Shown in pieces: positions 26,406 through 34,845 of a stretch of 52,442 nucleotides of DNA. Location of the stretch: positions 1 through 52,442 of the forward strand of contig NZ_JANQOI010000184.1 of assembly GCF_028289705.1 (NCBI RefSeq), given 5' to 3'. The translations under genes and the position numbers were made by a program. Below the pieces are notes generated by a model that was given only the letters and a program-made list of their open reading frames with translations, ran no database searches and was not told where the DNA came from. Position 1 is the stretch's first letter; the number at the start of each line of letters is the position of its first letter. The stretch is from Pelagibius sp. GTDB lineage: Bacteria; Pseudomonadota; Alphaproteobacteria; Kiloniellales; Kiloniellaceae.

Positions 26406-27665
26406 TCAGCCTCCCTGCTTGTCGCCGCTGGTTTCGGGCGCGGACTCCGCGGACTCCTCCGAACCGGCCTCAGCTTCTGTTTCGGCCGCCGCGGGTTCCG
26501 CAGCCGCCGCTTCAGGCTCGGGCTCGGGCTCGGCCTTCGGGGCCAGGGCCGGATGGACGAGCTGGCCGTCGCGGATGATGCAGGTCTCGGCGACGATCTG
26601 GTCTTCCCAGTCGAGCGCCAGGGCCTTTGCCTCCTTGTCGACCAGAAGCTCGATGAAGTTGTAGATGTTACGGGCGTAAAGGGCGGAGGCGTCGGCGGCC
26701 AGACGGCCCGGCACGTTGAGATGGCCGACGATCTGCACATCGTTGTGCTCGACCACCTTGCCGGCCTCCGACAGCTCGCAGTTGCCGCCTGTCTCCACCG
26801 CAAGATCGACGATCACCGACCCGGGCTTCATGGACTCGACCATCTCGGCGGAGACCAGCTTCGGGGCCGGGCGCCCGGGAATCAGCGCGGTGGTGATCAC
26901 CATGTCCATCTTCTTGATGGTCTCGGCGATCAGATCCGCCTGCTTCTTCTGGTATTCGGGGCTCATCTCCTTGGCGTAGCCGCCGGCGGTCTCGGCCTGC
27001 TTGAACTCCTCGTCCTCCACTGCAACGAAGGTCCCGCCCAGGCTCTCCACCTGTTCCTTGGCCGCCGGGCGCACGTCGGTGGCCGAGACCACGGCGCCGA
27101 GCCGCTTGGCGGTGGCAATGGCCTGCAGGCCGGCGACACCGGCGCCCATCACCAGGACCTTGGCCGGCGGCACCGTCCCCGCCGCCGTCATCATCATGGG
27201 AAAGGCCCGGCCGTAGACGGCGGCTCCGTCCAGAACCGCCTTGTAGCCGGCCAGGTTGGACTGGGAAGACAGAACGTCCATGGACTGGGCCCGGGTGATG
27301 CGCGGGATGAGATCCATGGCGAAGGCGGTGACGCCCGCCTCTTGCATGGGTTGCAGTTCGTCGCCGGCGCGGAAGGGATCGACGATGGCGACCAGCAGGG
27401 CGCCGGGCTTGATGCCCTTCAGCTCATCGGCCTGTGGCCGGCGGACCCGGGCGACCACATCGGCCTCGCCATAGGCGACCGTGGCGTCCGGGGCGATGGT
27501 GGCGCCGGCGGCGCTGTAGGCCTCATCGGTGATGGCCGCGCCCACGCCTGCCCCTGTTTCCACCGAAACCTCGAAGCCCAGGTTGATCAGCTTCTTCACG
27601 GTCTCCGGCGAGGCGGCAACCCGCGATTCGTCCGGGCGCTGCTCCCTGGGAATGGCGATCTTCAT
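26406..27665 (-). CDS. pntAA: NAD(P) transhydrogenase subunit alpha 1 (NAD(H)-binding)
   Basis: This 419-residue soluble domain I is related to alanine dehydrogenase. Seen are [18 protein letters not shown] at the N-terminus, the Rossmann [21 protein letters not shown] around 170, and the NAD-loop region [14 protein letters not shown]. The last 45 residues are a Glu/Ala/Pro-rich low-complexity tail not needed for the fold and probably disordered. The ATG at 27665 is chosen by homology and a G-rich ribosome-binding site; an upstream ATG at 27722 would add 19 unlike residues. It is the first gene of the pnt unit. Confidence 0.95.
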   Translation of the reverse strand: MKIAIPREQRPDESRVAASPETVKKLINLGFEVSVETGAGVGAAITDEAYSAAGATIAPDATVAYGEADVVARVRRPQADELKGIKPGALLVAIVDPFRAGDELQPMQEAGVTAFAMDLIPRITRAQSMDVLSSQSNLAGYKAVLDGAAVYGRAFPMMMTAAGTVPPAKVLVMGAGVAGLQAIATAKRLGAVVSATDVRPAAKEQVESLGGTFVAVEDEEFKQAETAGGYAKEMSPEYQKKQADLIAETIKKMDMVITTALIPGRPAPKLVSAEMVESMKPGSVIVDLAVETGGNCELSEAGKVVEHNDVQIVGHLNVPGRLAADASALYARNIYNFIELLVDKEAKALALDWEDQIVAETCIIRDGQLVHPALAPKAEPEPEPEAAAAEPAAAETEAEAGSEESAESAPETSGDKQGG

Positions 27666-28020
27666 GCGTTGGATGCCCCCCTTCACTGCCCCATACGCGA
27701 CGCACGGCATGGGCTTATGCACCGATCCTTAAGTGCCCCGATCGCCCGGCAGGCGCCGGAGACGCAAAACCCCCGAAAAGGCGAGCCCACTTCTTCGTTC
27801 GACCGGGAACCCTTGTGTTTTGAACGGCGCGAGCCGGGGATTCAACCGAAATCTGCGCCTCGGCGCTGCTTCGGGCCAATTGGGCAGCCCGGAGAAACCG
27901 TCACCCCGGCGGTGGCTAGTGCACGACCGCCACGAATTGACGGCCAGCCGGTGGACAAGCCCCCCGGCGGCCGATATGCAGGACGGGCCACACCACGCGG
28001 TCGACCGGGAGATTCGGCCA
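27666..28020. other. Divergent intergenic region between pntAA and the sulfotransferase gene
   Basis: This 355-bp region must hold the pnt promoter on the minus strand and the sulfotransferase promoter on the plus strand. A weak candidate for the latter is TGGACA at 27952-27957 with TATGCA at 27975-27980 (17-bp spacing), 40 bp before the chosen ATG. The open frame running through the region is not protein-like. No repeat or RNA was recognised. Confidence 0.35.
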
Positions 28021-28926
28021 ATGCAACTGATGACGGGCGCCGCAACCCTTCAGGCGCGCCTGGAAACCGTCGGCCTGTTCATCGTGACGGGGGTGACCAA
28101 GTCGGGTACCACCTGGCTGCAGCGGCTGCTGAACAGCCATCCGCAGATCGCCTGTGGCGGCGAGAGTAAGCTGAACGTGCTGCTGACACAGCTGGCGCCG
28201 GCGATCCGCGAATACAACGACGCCCTCACCAAGACCAACCGGAAGATCTACAAGGAGCAGGCGGTCTATCAGACCCTCGGCCAGCCGCAGCTCCTGGCGG
28301 CGATGCAGTACTTCTTCCTGGACCGTCTCGCGGCCGTCCAGCAGAGCGCGGAGGCGGCGGGCAAGGCCGCCGATCTGCGCTGGATCGGCGACAAGGACCC
28401 GGACTACAAACGCGACCTCACCGCCTGGCGCGCCATCCTGCCGGACGCCAGGATCATCTCGACGATCCGCGATGGGCGCGATTGCTACGTCTCGCTCTGG
28501 TTCCATCTCTACCCCGACCGCGAACCCCTGGCGGCGGCGAACCGGGCGGACTTTCTGGGGCGCATCGAAAACCATGCCGCGACATGGCGCAGCACGATCA
28601 CGAAGCTTCGCAAGGACAAGACCGAAGACCCGGACCGGCATTTCTCCGTGCGCTACGAGGCCATGCTGGAGGACGCGGCGCGGGAGATGACGGCGCTCTT
28701 CGAGTGGCTGGGTTGCGATGCGAGGGCGGAGACGGTTTCGGGCCTGGTCGCCCACAACGCCTTTACCGCGCTTTCCGGCGGGCGCCAGCCGGGCGAGGCC
28801 GATGCCGGCAGCTTCCTGCGCAAAGGCATCGCCGGCGACTGGAAAAACCACTTCGACGAAGCCTGCAACGCGGCCTATTGCAGGGTGGCCGGCGACGCCC
28901 TGGCGGAAGCGGGCTACGAGGTGTGA
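28021..28926 (+). CDS. Sulfotransferase (PAPS-dependent)
   Basis: The 301-residue cytoplasmic-type sulfotransferase transfers sulfate from PAPS to an unknown hydroxyl or amine acceptor. Motifs are the 5'-phosphosulfate loop TKSGTTWLQ at 26-34, a 3'-phosphate-binding region IRDGRDCYVS near 157, and the C-terminal signature RKGIAGDWKNHF at 267-278, all as in Sulfotransfer_1 proteins. The start at 28021 has GGAG 9 bases upstream; earlier in-frame codons add a region without similarity to the family. Its stop overlaps the next gene by one base (TGATG), so the two are co-translated. Confidence 0.88.
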   Translation: MQLMTGAATLQARLETVGLFIVTGVTKSGTTWLQRLLNSHPQIACGGESKLNVLLTQLAPAIREYNDALTKTNRKIYKEQAVYQTLGQPQLLAAMQYFFLDRLAAVQQSAEAAGKAADLRWIGDKDPDYKRDLTAWRAILPDARIISTIRDGRDCYVSLWFHLYPDREPLAAANRADFLGRIENHAATWRSTITKLRKDKTEDPDRHFSVRYEAMLEDAAREMTALFEWLGCDARAETVSGLVAHNAFTALSGGRQPGEADAGSFLRKGIAGDWKNHFDEACNAAYCRVAGDALAEAGYEV

Positions 28927-29540
28927 TGACACCAACCTACGTCGTCACCGATATCGAGGTGAACGGGCCGACACCCGGCGAACACTCCATGCTTGCCTTC
29001 GCCTCGGTCGCGCTGGATGCGGAAGGACAGGAGGTCGAGTCCTTCGAGGCCGTCCTGGAGACCCTGCCGGAAGCGGGCGAGGACCCCATCACCCGGCAGT
29101 GGTTTCGAAACTTTCCCGAGGCCTGGACTGCGGCCACCACCAACCCGCAGCCGCCCGAAGAGGTGATGCAGCGCTATGCCGCCTGGGTGCGCACCCTGCC
29201 CGGCCAGCCGGTCTTCGCCGCCCACCCCCTGGCGTTCGACGGGGCCTGGATCGACTACTACCTCAGGCGCTTCCTGGGCATTCGCATGCTGAAGGGTCCC
29301 TGGATCGGCGAGCGGCTGTTCTATACGCCCGGGCTGTGCATCCAGGCCTTCGCCGCCGGGCGGACCGGCCGGCGGTTCGAGAGCTGTACCTCAGAGGCCT
29401 TTCCGCCGGAATGGCTCGGCCATGTGCCGCACAGCCATATCTCGATCGAGGATGCCCGTGGCTCGGCGAACCTGCTGAGGACCCTGCTCAAGATGACGGC
29501 GCCGGGAGAGCCGCCGCCAGACCAACGCAGGCACCCTTAA
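28926..29540 (+). CDS. DEDDh 3'-5' exonuclease family protein
   Basis: The 204-residue protein has an RNase H-like exonuclease fold. The metal-binding acidic pair is in VTDIEVNG (Asp9, Glu11). The second motif is in HPLAFDGAWIDYY and the third is HSHISIEDARG, giving the DEDDh arrangement of the DnaQ/RNase T/oligoribonuclease group. It likely trims single-stranded nucleic acid or small nucleotides. It overlaps the sulfotransferase stop by one base. A possible link is hydrolysis of a nucleotide product, but that is speculation. Confidence 0.82.
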   Translation: MTPTYVVTDIEVNGPTPGEHSMLAFASVALDAEGQEVESFEAVLETLPEAGEDPITRQWFRNFPEAWTAATTNPQPPEEVMQRYAAWVRTLPGQPVFAAHPLAFDGAWIDYYLRRFLGIRMLKGPWIGERLFYTPGLCIQAFAAGRTGRRFESCTSEAFPPEWLGHVPHSHISIEDARGSANLLRTLLKMTAPGEPPPDQRRHP

Positions 29541-29590
29541 AATCTTTCGCGTTTTGACGGCACCGGCCCGACGTAAGTCGGAAACGCTTT
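29541..29590 (-). repeat. Interspersed repeat related to one at 50183-50217
   Basis: On the minus strand this reads AAAGCGTTTCCGACTTACGTC and continues with a GCCGGTGCC segment. It is very similar to the sequence beginning at the stop codon of the second sugar permease (50183). The unit fills the gap between two convergent genes. It resembles short intergenic elements widespread in alphaproteobacteria. Confidence 0.6.
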
Positions 29591-29909
29591 AATCCATCGC
29601 GTAGAAGATGAAGCCGCTGTCGCAGTCGTCGATCTCGTCGGCCAGCGGCCCGGCCTCCTCCACCGCCAGAGAGCCGACCTCGAAGAAGACGTCCTTCATT
29701 TTCGGAGAGGAGCGGATCTCGGCTTCCAAGTCGAAGAGAGCCAACTTCTCCGCTGTCGGCTGGTCCGCGGCGGTGGCCGTGCGCACGATGTAGAACCCCA
29801 TCCAAGCTGGCGCCCCCCGCGCGTCGTTCATGAGGAAGTTCTCGCCCTTCAGGATCACGGCAAAGCGCTGCAATTCCGCTGGGCTGTGATGGTAGCGCTC
29901 GGCAATCAT
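29589..29909 (-). CDS. Hypothetical small protein
   Basis: This is a 106-residue soluble, acidic protein that I do not recognise. It contains a central GAPAWMGFYIVRTA stretch and an acidic C-terminus (ADEIDDCDSGFIFYAMD). The ATG at 29909 is preferred; another lies nine codons upstream. It stands alone between convergent genes. Composition and codon choice look like coding sequence, but no function can be given. Confidence 0.6.
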   Translation of the reverse strand: MIAERYHHSPAELQRFAVILKGENFLMNDARGAPAWMGFYIVRTATAADQPTAEKLALFDLEAEIRSSPKMKDVFFEVGSLAVEEAGPLADEIDDCDSGFIFYAMD

Positions 29910-30086
29910 GGGCCTTCGGATCGAACAGCAGTCCAAGAGCTTGGCGAGGGGCTATTGGACCCTGCCGGGGTTAAGGCTTCGATAAGGGCAAAGGCGCAAT
30001 AGCGGCCGCATTAAACAAACCGCAAATTGAAACCGAGAGCCGCCGTGAGGCGACAGGCGCGGGAGCTGGAGCCGCGGGATCGCCTG

Positions 30087-31295
30087 TTAAAGATTTAGGA
30101 AGAATTGAATGACGAAGGCGTTGGTGATGTCGACGAAAAAGGCGCCCACGAGCGGCAGGATGATAAAGGCCGTCGGTGCCGGGCCGTGCGACTTGGTGAC
30201 CGCCGTCATATTGGCGATGGCCGTGGGCGTCGCACCCAGGCAGAAACCGGCAAAGCCGGCACTCAGCACGGTGGCCAGGTAGTCGCGGCCCATCAGCGGA
30301 AACAGCACGAAGAGAATGAAGACGACGGTGGCCACCGCCTGCAGGCCCAGCATCAGCAAAAGGGGCCCGGCAAGATCGGCAATCGACCAGAGCTGCATAC
30401 CCATCAGCGACATGGCGATGAACAGCCCGAGGGAAAAGTCGGAAACCACGGCAAGCGCCCGGGTGCGTGCCGGCCAGTGCATCCGCGGCAGCAGGTAGGG
30501 CACGCTGTTGGACAGCAGGATCGCGACCAGCAGGCAGGAGACGAAGAGCGGCAGCTTCAGTCCCGCCTCCTCCAGCGATTGATTGATCACATAGCCGATG
30601 ATGATGGCGATGTGCAGGACCAGCAGCACCGACATGATGCTGATGTGGTTGATCTGCTCCGTGTCCTCCTTCTCGTGGGAGATGCCGACCAGCAGGCCGT
30701 CGGCCTTGCTGTCGGCGATACCGTGACGCGCCATCAGATACTTCGCGACGGGGCCGCCGAGCAGGCTTGCGAGCACCAGGCCGAGGGTCGCCGCCGCGAT
30801 GCCGATTTCCAGGGCATTTGGCACGCCGTGGTCCGCCGCGATCTCCGGCGCCCAGGCGATGGCCGTGCCGTGGCCGCCGATCAGGGAGGCCGAGCCGGCG
30901 AGCACCCCCACGGCCGCGGGCTGGCCGACCACCAGCGCCGCCGAAACCCCGATCACGTTCTGGAACACAATGTAGGCGAGGGTCAGCCCCAACAGGATGG
31001 CCAGCGGCCGCCCGCCGGCCAGGAGGTCGGAAACCCTGGCATTCAGCCCGATTGCCGTGAAGAAGTAGACCAGCAACTGGTCGCGGGTTTCCAACTCGTA
31101 CTGGATCTCGGCCCCGGTGACCAGAAACACCGCCAGCCCCGCCAGGGCGGCGAGGATTCCACCGGTGACCGGCTCGGGAATGTTGTAAGCGCGCAGAACG
31201 GCAATCCGCTCGTTCAACTGCATGCCGATAAAAAAGACGACGATACCGATGGTGTAGGTGATGAAATCGACGATGGGTATGATGTTGTCTGTCAT
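30087..31295 (-). CDS. gltS: Sodium/glutamate symporter, GltS family
   Basis: The 402-residue inner-membrane transporter has about ten to twelve helices in two inverted halves. Each half has a re-entrant loop: LIGGHGTAIAW in the first and GATPTAIANM in the second. It has the expected PEPVTGGILAAL near residue 36. The family takes up L-glutamate with sodium. The ATG at 31295 has AGGGG upstream; nine residues further upstream are in frame but lack support. It is divergent from the radical SAM gene. Confidence 0.93.
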   Translation of the reverse strand: MTDNIIPIVDFITYTIGIVVFFIGMQLNERIAVLRAYNIPEPVTGGILAALAGLAVFLVTGAEIQYELETRDQLLVYFFTAIGLNARVSDLLAGGRPLAILLGLTLAYIVFQNVIGVSAALVVGQPAAVGVLAGSASLIGGHGTAIAWAPEIAADHGVPNALEIGIAAATLGLVLASLLGGPVAKYLMARHGIADSKADGLLVGISHEKEDTEQINHISIMSVLLVLHIAIIIGYVINQSLEEAGLKLPLFVSCLLVAILLSNSVPYLLPRMHWPARTRALAVVSDFSLGLFIAMSLMGMQLWSIADLAGPLLLMLGLQAVATVVFILFVLFPLMGRDYLATVLSAGFAGFCLGATPTAIANMTAVTKSHGPAPTAFIILPLVGAFFVDITNAFVIQFFLNL

Positions 31296-31490
31296 TGCGC
31301 CCCTGCAGCGAATCGTGGCCACCGCCCCGCAGCGTCAAGCCTTGCCACAACGGCAGGCGTTCGCCTAAACAATTCGTTCTAACAATTGCGCTGTCGACCC
31401 AAGGGGCGCATTGGCGCAGAATAAGCGGTTACAAAGGAACGCGGCGCGTGAGTCTCGGGCGCCGGATCTGCGCGGAATTGGGGAGCAATC

Positions 31491-33266
31491 GTGACACGCG
31501 ACGTATTCAGCTTCGTCATGATCAAGCCGACCCACTATGACGACGAGGGCTATCCGATCCAGTGGATGACCTCGGCCATCCCCTCCAACACCCTGGCCGC
31601 CCTCAACGGTCTGGCCATCGACTGCAAGCAGCGCCGGGTTCTGGGCGAAGACGTTGAGCTGCGGCTCTCCACCTACGACGAAACCAACGCCCGGGTTCAC
31701 CCGCCGAAGATCATCAAGGCCCTCAAGACCGTGCGGGGCAAGGCGCTGATCGCCCTGGTGGGGGTGCAATCCAACCAGTTTCCCCGCGCCATGGACATCG
31801 CCCGCCCGTTCCGCGAGGCGGGTTTCCAAGTGGCCATCGGCGGATTCCACGTCTCCGGCTGCATTTCCATGCTGAAGGACCTGCCGGCCGACATCCAGGA
31901 AGCCCGGGATCTCGGGATCACGATTTTCGCCGGCGAGGCCGAGGAGCGCCGCCTCGACGCGGTGCTGCGCGATGCCCAGGCCGGCACGCTGAAGCCGATC
32001 TACAACTGGATGGCGGCCCTGCCCAGCGTCGCCGGCGAACCGATCCCCATCCTGCCGGCCAAACATATCAAGCGCACCGCCGGCTCCCACTCCTCCTTCG
32101 ACCTGGGCCGCGGATGCCCTTTCCAGTGCTCCTTCTGCACCATCATCAACGTCCAGGGCCGCAAGTCCCGCTTCCGCACGCCCGACGATCTGGAAGAGAT
32201 CATCCGCGAGAACTACGCCCAGGGCATCAACCACTTTTTCATCACCGACGACAACTTCGCCCGCAACAAGGACTGGGAGAGCTTCGTCGACCGGCTGATC
32301 GAGCTGCGCCACGGCGAGGGGATGCGGATCAAGTTCGTGATCCAGGTGGACACCCTCTGCCACCGCATTCCCAACTTCATCGAGAAGTGCACCCGCGCCG
32401 GCATCAACCGCGTGTTCATCGGGCTGGAGAACATCAACCCCGAGAACCTGGCCGCCGCCAAGAAGACGCAGAACCGCATCGTCGAATACCGCGACATGAT
32501 CCAGGCCTGGAAGCGCCACAAGGCCATCACCTATGCCGGCTACATCCTCGGGTTCCCGGGCGACAGCTACGAGTCGATCATGCGGGACATCGAGATCATC
32601 AAGAAGGAACTGCCCCTCGACCTGCTGGAGTTCTTCTTCCTGACGCCGCTGCCGGGCTCGGAGGATCACAAGCGGCTGCTGGAAAAAGGGGTCTGGATGG
32701 ACCCCGACATGAACAAGTACGACCTGAACCACCGGGTCAGCCACCACCCGACCATGAGCGATGCGGACTGGGAGCGGGCCTATCGCGATGCCTGGGCTGC
32801 CTACTACAGCCCCGAACACATGCAGACCATCATGCGCCGTTTCGCCGCCAACGGGCGCTCGCCCATCAACATCCTCTGGCTGATGCTGTGGTTTGCCGGC
32901 TGCGTGCAGATCGAGGGGGTGCATCCCCTGGAAGGCGGATTCTTCCGGCGCAAGGCACGCCGTGACCGCCGCCCGGGCCTGCCCATCGAGCCGGCCTGGT
33001 CGTTCTACCCGAAATACATCTACGGCCTGCTGCGCGACCAGTGCCGCTGGCTGGCGCTGCTGGCCCGGGTCTGGCCCTATTACCTTAAGGTCAAGCGCGA
33101 CCCCGACCGCCAGGCCTATCGCGATCTGGCGCTGACACCCTCCAGCGACGAAACGCTGGAGGAGTTGGAGATGATCACCGGCACCCGCGGCGGCGAAGAG
33201 GCCCTCGCCAAGTCCCGCCGCGACAAGCAGTTGCGCGAGAAAGTCCGCGAGAAGATGCGCGCCTAG
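31491..33266 (+). CDS. Radical SAM protein with N-terminal B12-binding-like domain
   Basis: The 591-residue protein has an N-terminal Rossmann-like region (about 1-160) resembling the cobalamin-binding domain, and a radical SAM core (about 195-420). The 4Fe-4S-binding CPFQCSFC has Cys209, Cys213 and Cys216. A C-terminal extension (about 430-591) is rich in aromatic and basic residues. The typical DxHxxG cobalamin ligand motif is not seen in the N-terminal domain, so cobalamin binding is uncertain. It probably alters a lipid, cofactor or natural product; the substrate is unknown. The GTG start has GGGGAG 6 bases upstream. Its stop overlaps the convergent small ORF by four bases. Confidence 0.87.
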   Translation: MTRDVFSFVMIKPTHYDDEGYPIQWMTSAIPSNTLAALNGLAIDCKQRRVLGEDVELRLSTYDETNARVHPPKIIKALKTVRGKALIALVGVQSNQFPRAMDIARPFREAGFQVAIGGFHVSGCISMLKDLPADIQEARDLGITIFAGEAEERRLDAVLRDAQAGTLKPIYNWMAALPSVAGEPIPILPAKHIKRTAGSHSSFDLGRGCPFQCSFCTIINVQGRKSRFRTPDDLEEIIRENYAQGINHFFITDDNFARNKDWESFVDRLIELRHGEGMRIKFVIQVDTLCHRIPNFIEKCTRAGINRVFIGLENINPENLAAAKKTQNRIVEYRDMIQAWKRHKAITYAGYILGFPGDSYESIMRDIEIIKKELPLDLLEFFFLTPLPGSEDHKRLLEKGVWMDPDMNKYDLNHRVSHHPTMSDADWERAYRDAWAAYYSPEHMQTIMRRFAANGRSPINILWLMLWFAGCVQIEGVHPLEGGFFRRKARRDRRPGLPIEPAWSFYPKYIYGLLRDQCRWLALLARVWPYYLKVKRDPDRQAYRDLALTPSSDETLEELEMITGTRGGEEALAKSRRDKQLREKVREKMRA

Positions 33267-33448
33267 CCCGCAACGCTCTGATCCGGACGTGACCCTCGGC
33301 CGGACTCTCGATCTGGCCGGCACCGCCTGACGAGCCAGGCAAACACCGCGCGGTGGCCCACGGCCCGGCAGGTTCTGCCAAGCGCCATGTAGTGCGTCGT
33401 GTCGATCGACCCATCCTTGCGGCGGCGGATTTCCTTGCTGCTGACCAC
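33263..33448 (-). CDS. Possible 61-residue small protein
   Basis: A GTG at 33448 with AGGGG 7 bases upstream opens a 61-codon frame. It begins with a basic stretch and contains RRKDGSIDTTHYMALGRTCRA, similar in style to small uncharacterised alphaproteobacterial proteins with a DGSID-x-x-x-Y core and an Arg/Ala helix. Its TAG overlaps the radical SAM stop. The coding call depends on this weak resemblance and the ribosome-binding site. The remaining C-terminal 20 residues are low in character. Confidence 0.42.
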   Translation of the reverse strand: MVSSKEIRRRKDGSIDTTHYMALGRTCRAVGHRAVFAWLVRRCRPDRESGRGSRPDQSVAG

Positions 33449-33511
33449 GCCAATCCCCCTGCTCTCTGGCCCCCACATCCATGACGTGGGTACGCTAGCG
33501 CCCGCGGGTTC

Positions 33512-33540
33512 TTGACGCTTGGAGGGAACCTTCATTTACT
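33512..33540 (+). promoter_or_regulatory. Candidate sigma-70 promoter of the winged-helix/hydrolase gene
   Basis: TTGACG at 33512-33517 and TTTACT at 33535-33540 are separated by 17 bp. They lie 46 bp before the GTG start. Consensus match is 5/6 and 4/6. Confidence 0.42.
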
Positions 33541-33585
33541 CTGGAGAATCCCTGGATTTGTCGCCGCGCCGGTCAGGAACCACCT

Positions 33586-34779
33586 GTGATTTACCACTTT
33601 GCGGAGTTTTCGCTTCATCCCGAGCAGTGCGAACTGCGCCGCGGCGGCGCGCCGGTTCCGCTCGAACCCCAGGTCTTCAACCTCCTGGTCTATCTGGTCG
33701 AGAACCGCGGGCGGGTGGTGTCCAAGGACGACCTGATCGCGACCGTCTGGGGCGGCCGCATCGTCTCCGACGCGACGCTCAGCAGCCGCATCTCCGCGGC
33801 GCGCCACGCGCTGGACGATTCCGGCGAGGCGCAGCGGGTCATTCGCACCATGCCGCGGCTTGGCTTTCGCTTCGTCGCGGAGGTTGCCGTCGAAGACGAC
33901 GGAGCGCCTGAACCCGCCGTCGAAGAGGCCGCCCCGGACCTGCCCGATCAGACGGTCCGTTTCTGCCGCGCCGCCGACGGCGTCAGCATCGCCTATGCCA
34001 CCAGCGGCAAGGGCCCGCCCCTGGTAAAGGCCGCCAACTGGCTGAGCCACCTCGAGTTCGATTGGGAGAGCCCGGTCTGGCGCCCGCTGATGAGCGCCTT
34101 CACGCGGGATTTCTTCTTCGTCCGCTACGACGAACGGGGCAACGGGCTGTCCGACTGGGCGGTGGCAGACTTTTCGCTGGACGCCTTCGTCGCCGATTTG
34201 GAGGCGGTGGTGGAGGCCGCCGGCATCGACCGCTTCGCCCTCTATGGCGAATCCCATGGCTGCCCGGTGTCCATCGCCTATGCCGTGCGGCACCCGGAGC
34301 GCGTCTCCCGGCTGGTCCTATACGGCGGCTTCGCCCAAGGCGCCCGCAGCCGCGGCAGCCGGATCGACGTCGCGCGGGAAGAAGCCATCACCACGCTGGT
34401 GCGCGAAGGCTGGGGTCAGGACAACCCGGCCTTCCGCCAGATCTTCACCTCGCAGCTCATGCCCGACGCCACCGCCGAGCAGATGGGCTGGTTCAACGAC
34501 CTGCAGCGGAAAACCACCTCGCCGGAGAACGCCGCGAGACTGCGCATTGCCATCGACGAGATCGACGTGACGGAACTGCTTTCCCAGGTGCGGGTGCCGA
34601 CCCTGGTGCTGCACCGGCGCGGCGACTCGCGCCAGCCCTTCGAGGAAGGCCGGCGCCTGGGCGCCATGATCCCCGACGCCCAGTTCGTGGCCCTAGAGGG
34701 CCGCAACCACATCATCCTGGAACACGAACCGGAGTGGCCACGCTTCCTCTGCGAGGTACGCCAGTTCGTGCTGGACTGA
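33586..34779 (+). CDS. Winged-helix DNA-binding domain fused to alpha/beta hydrolase
   Basis: The 397-residue protein joins an OmpR/PhoB-type DNA-binding domain (about 1-100; LEPQVFNLLVYLVENRGRVVSKDDL split by the recognition region VSDATLSSRISAARHAL) to an alpha/beta hydrolase (about 125-397). There is no receiver domain. The hydrolase has a nucleophile elbow GESHG with Ser223, a likely Asp347 in HRRGDSRQ and His375 in EGRNHIILEH, so the triad is complete. This suggests a one-component regulator whose hydrolase domain senses or hydrolyses a small ester, lactone or peptide. The GTG start has AGGA about 9 bases upstream. No target operon is obvious next to it. Confidence 0.88.
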   Translation: MIYHFAEFSLHPEQCELRRGGAPVPLEPQVFNLLVYLVENRGRVVSKDDLIATVWGGRIVSDATLSSRISAARHALDDSGEAQRVIRTMPRLGFRFVAEVAVEDDGAPEPAVEEAAPDLPDQTVRFCRAADGVSIAYATSGKGPPLVKAANWLSHLEFDWESPVWRPLMSAFTRDFFFVRYDERGNGLSDWAVADFSLDAFVADLEAVVEAAGIDRFALYGESHGCPVSIAYAVRHPERVSRLVLYGGFAQGARSRGSRIDVAREEAITTLVREGWGQDNPAFRQIFTSQLMPDATAEQMGWFNDLQRKTTSPENAARLRIAIDEIDVTELLSQVRVPTLVLHRRGDSRQPFEEGRRLGAMIPDAQFVALEGRNHIILEHEPEWPRFLCEVRQFVLD

Positions 34780-34845
34780 AGGCGCTCAACCGGGCAAGGC
34801 GCCGGCGACACATCGGCTGAAGCGCATGATCAAGGGCGCGAACTC

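Noticed and set aside
27733-28020. N-terminal extension of the sulfotransferase
   Set aside because: About 96 Arg/Pro/Gly-rich residues have no family match; the start at 28021 has a ribosome-binding site and begins just before the conserved domain.
28926-29540. DnaQ (DNA polymerase III epsilon) assignment for the exonuclease
   Set aside because: The DEDDh motifs are present but the protein lacks the C-terminal polymerase-binding part and lies beside a sulfotransferase; only the family call is safe.
31365-33482. 705-codon minus-strand frame opposite the radical SAM gene
   Set aside because: It is antisense to a gene with clear radical SAM motifs and shows shadow composition.
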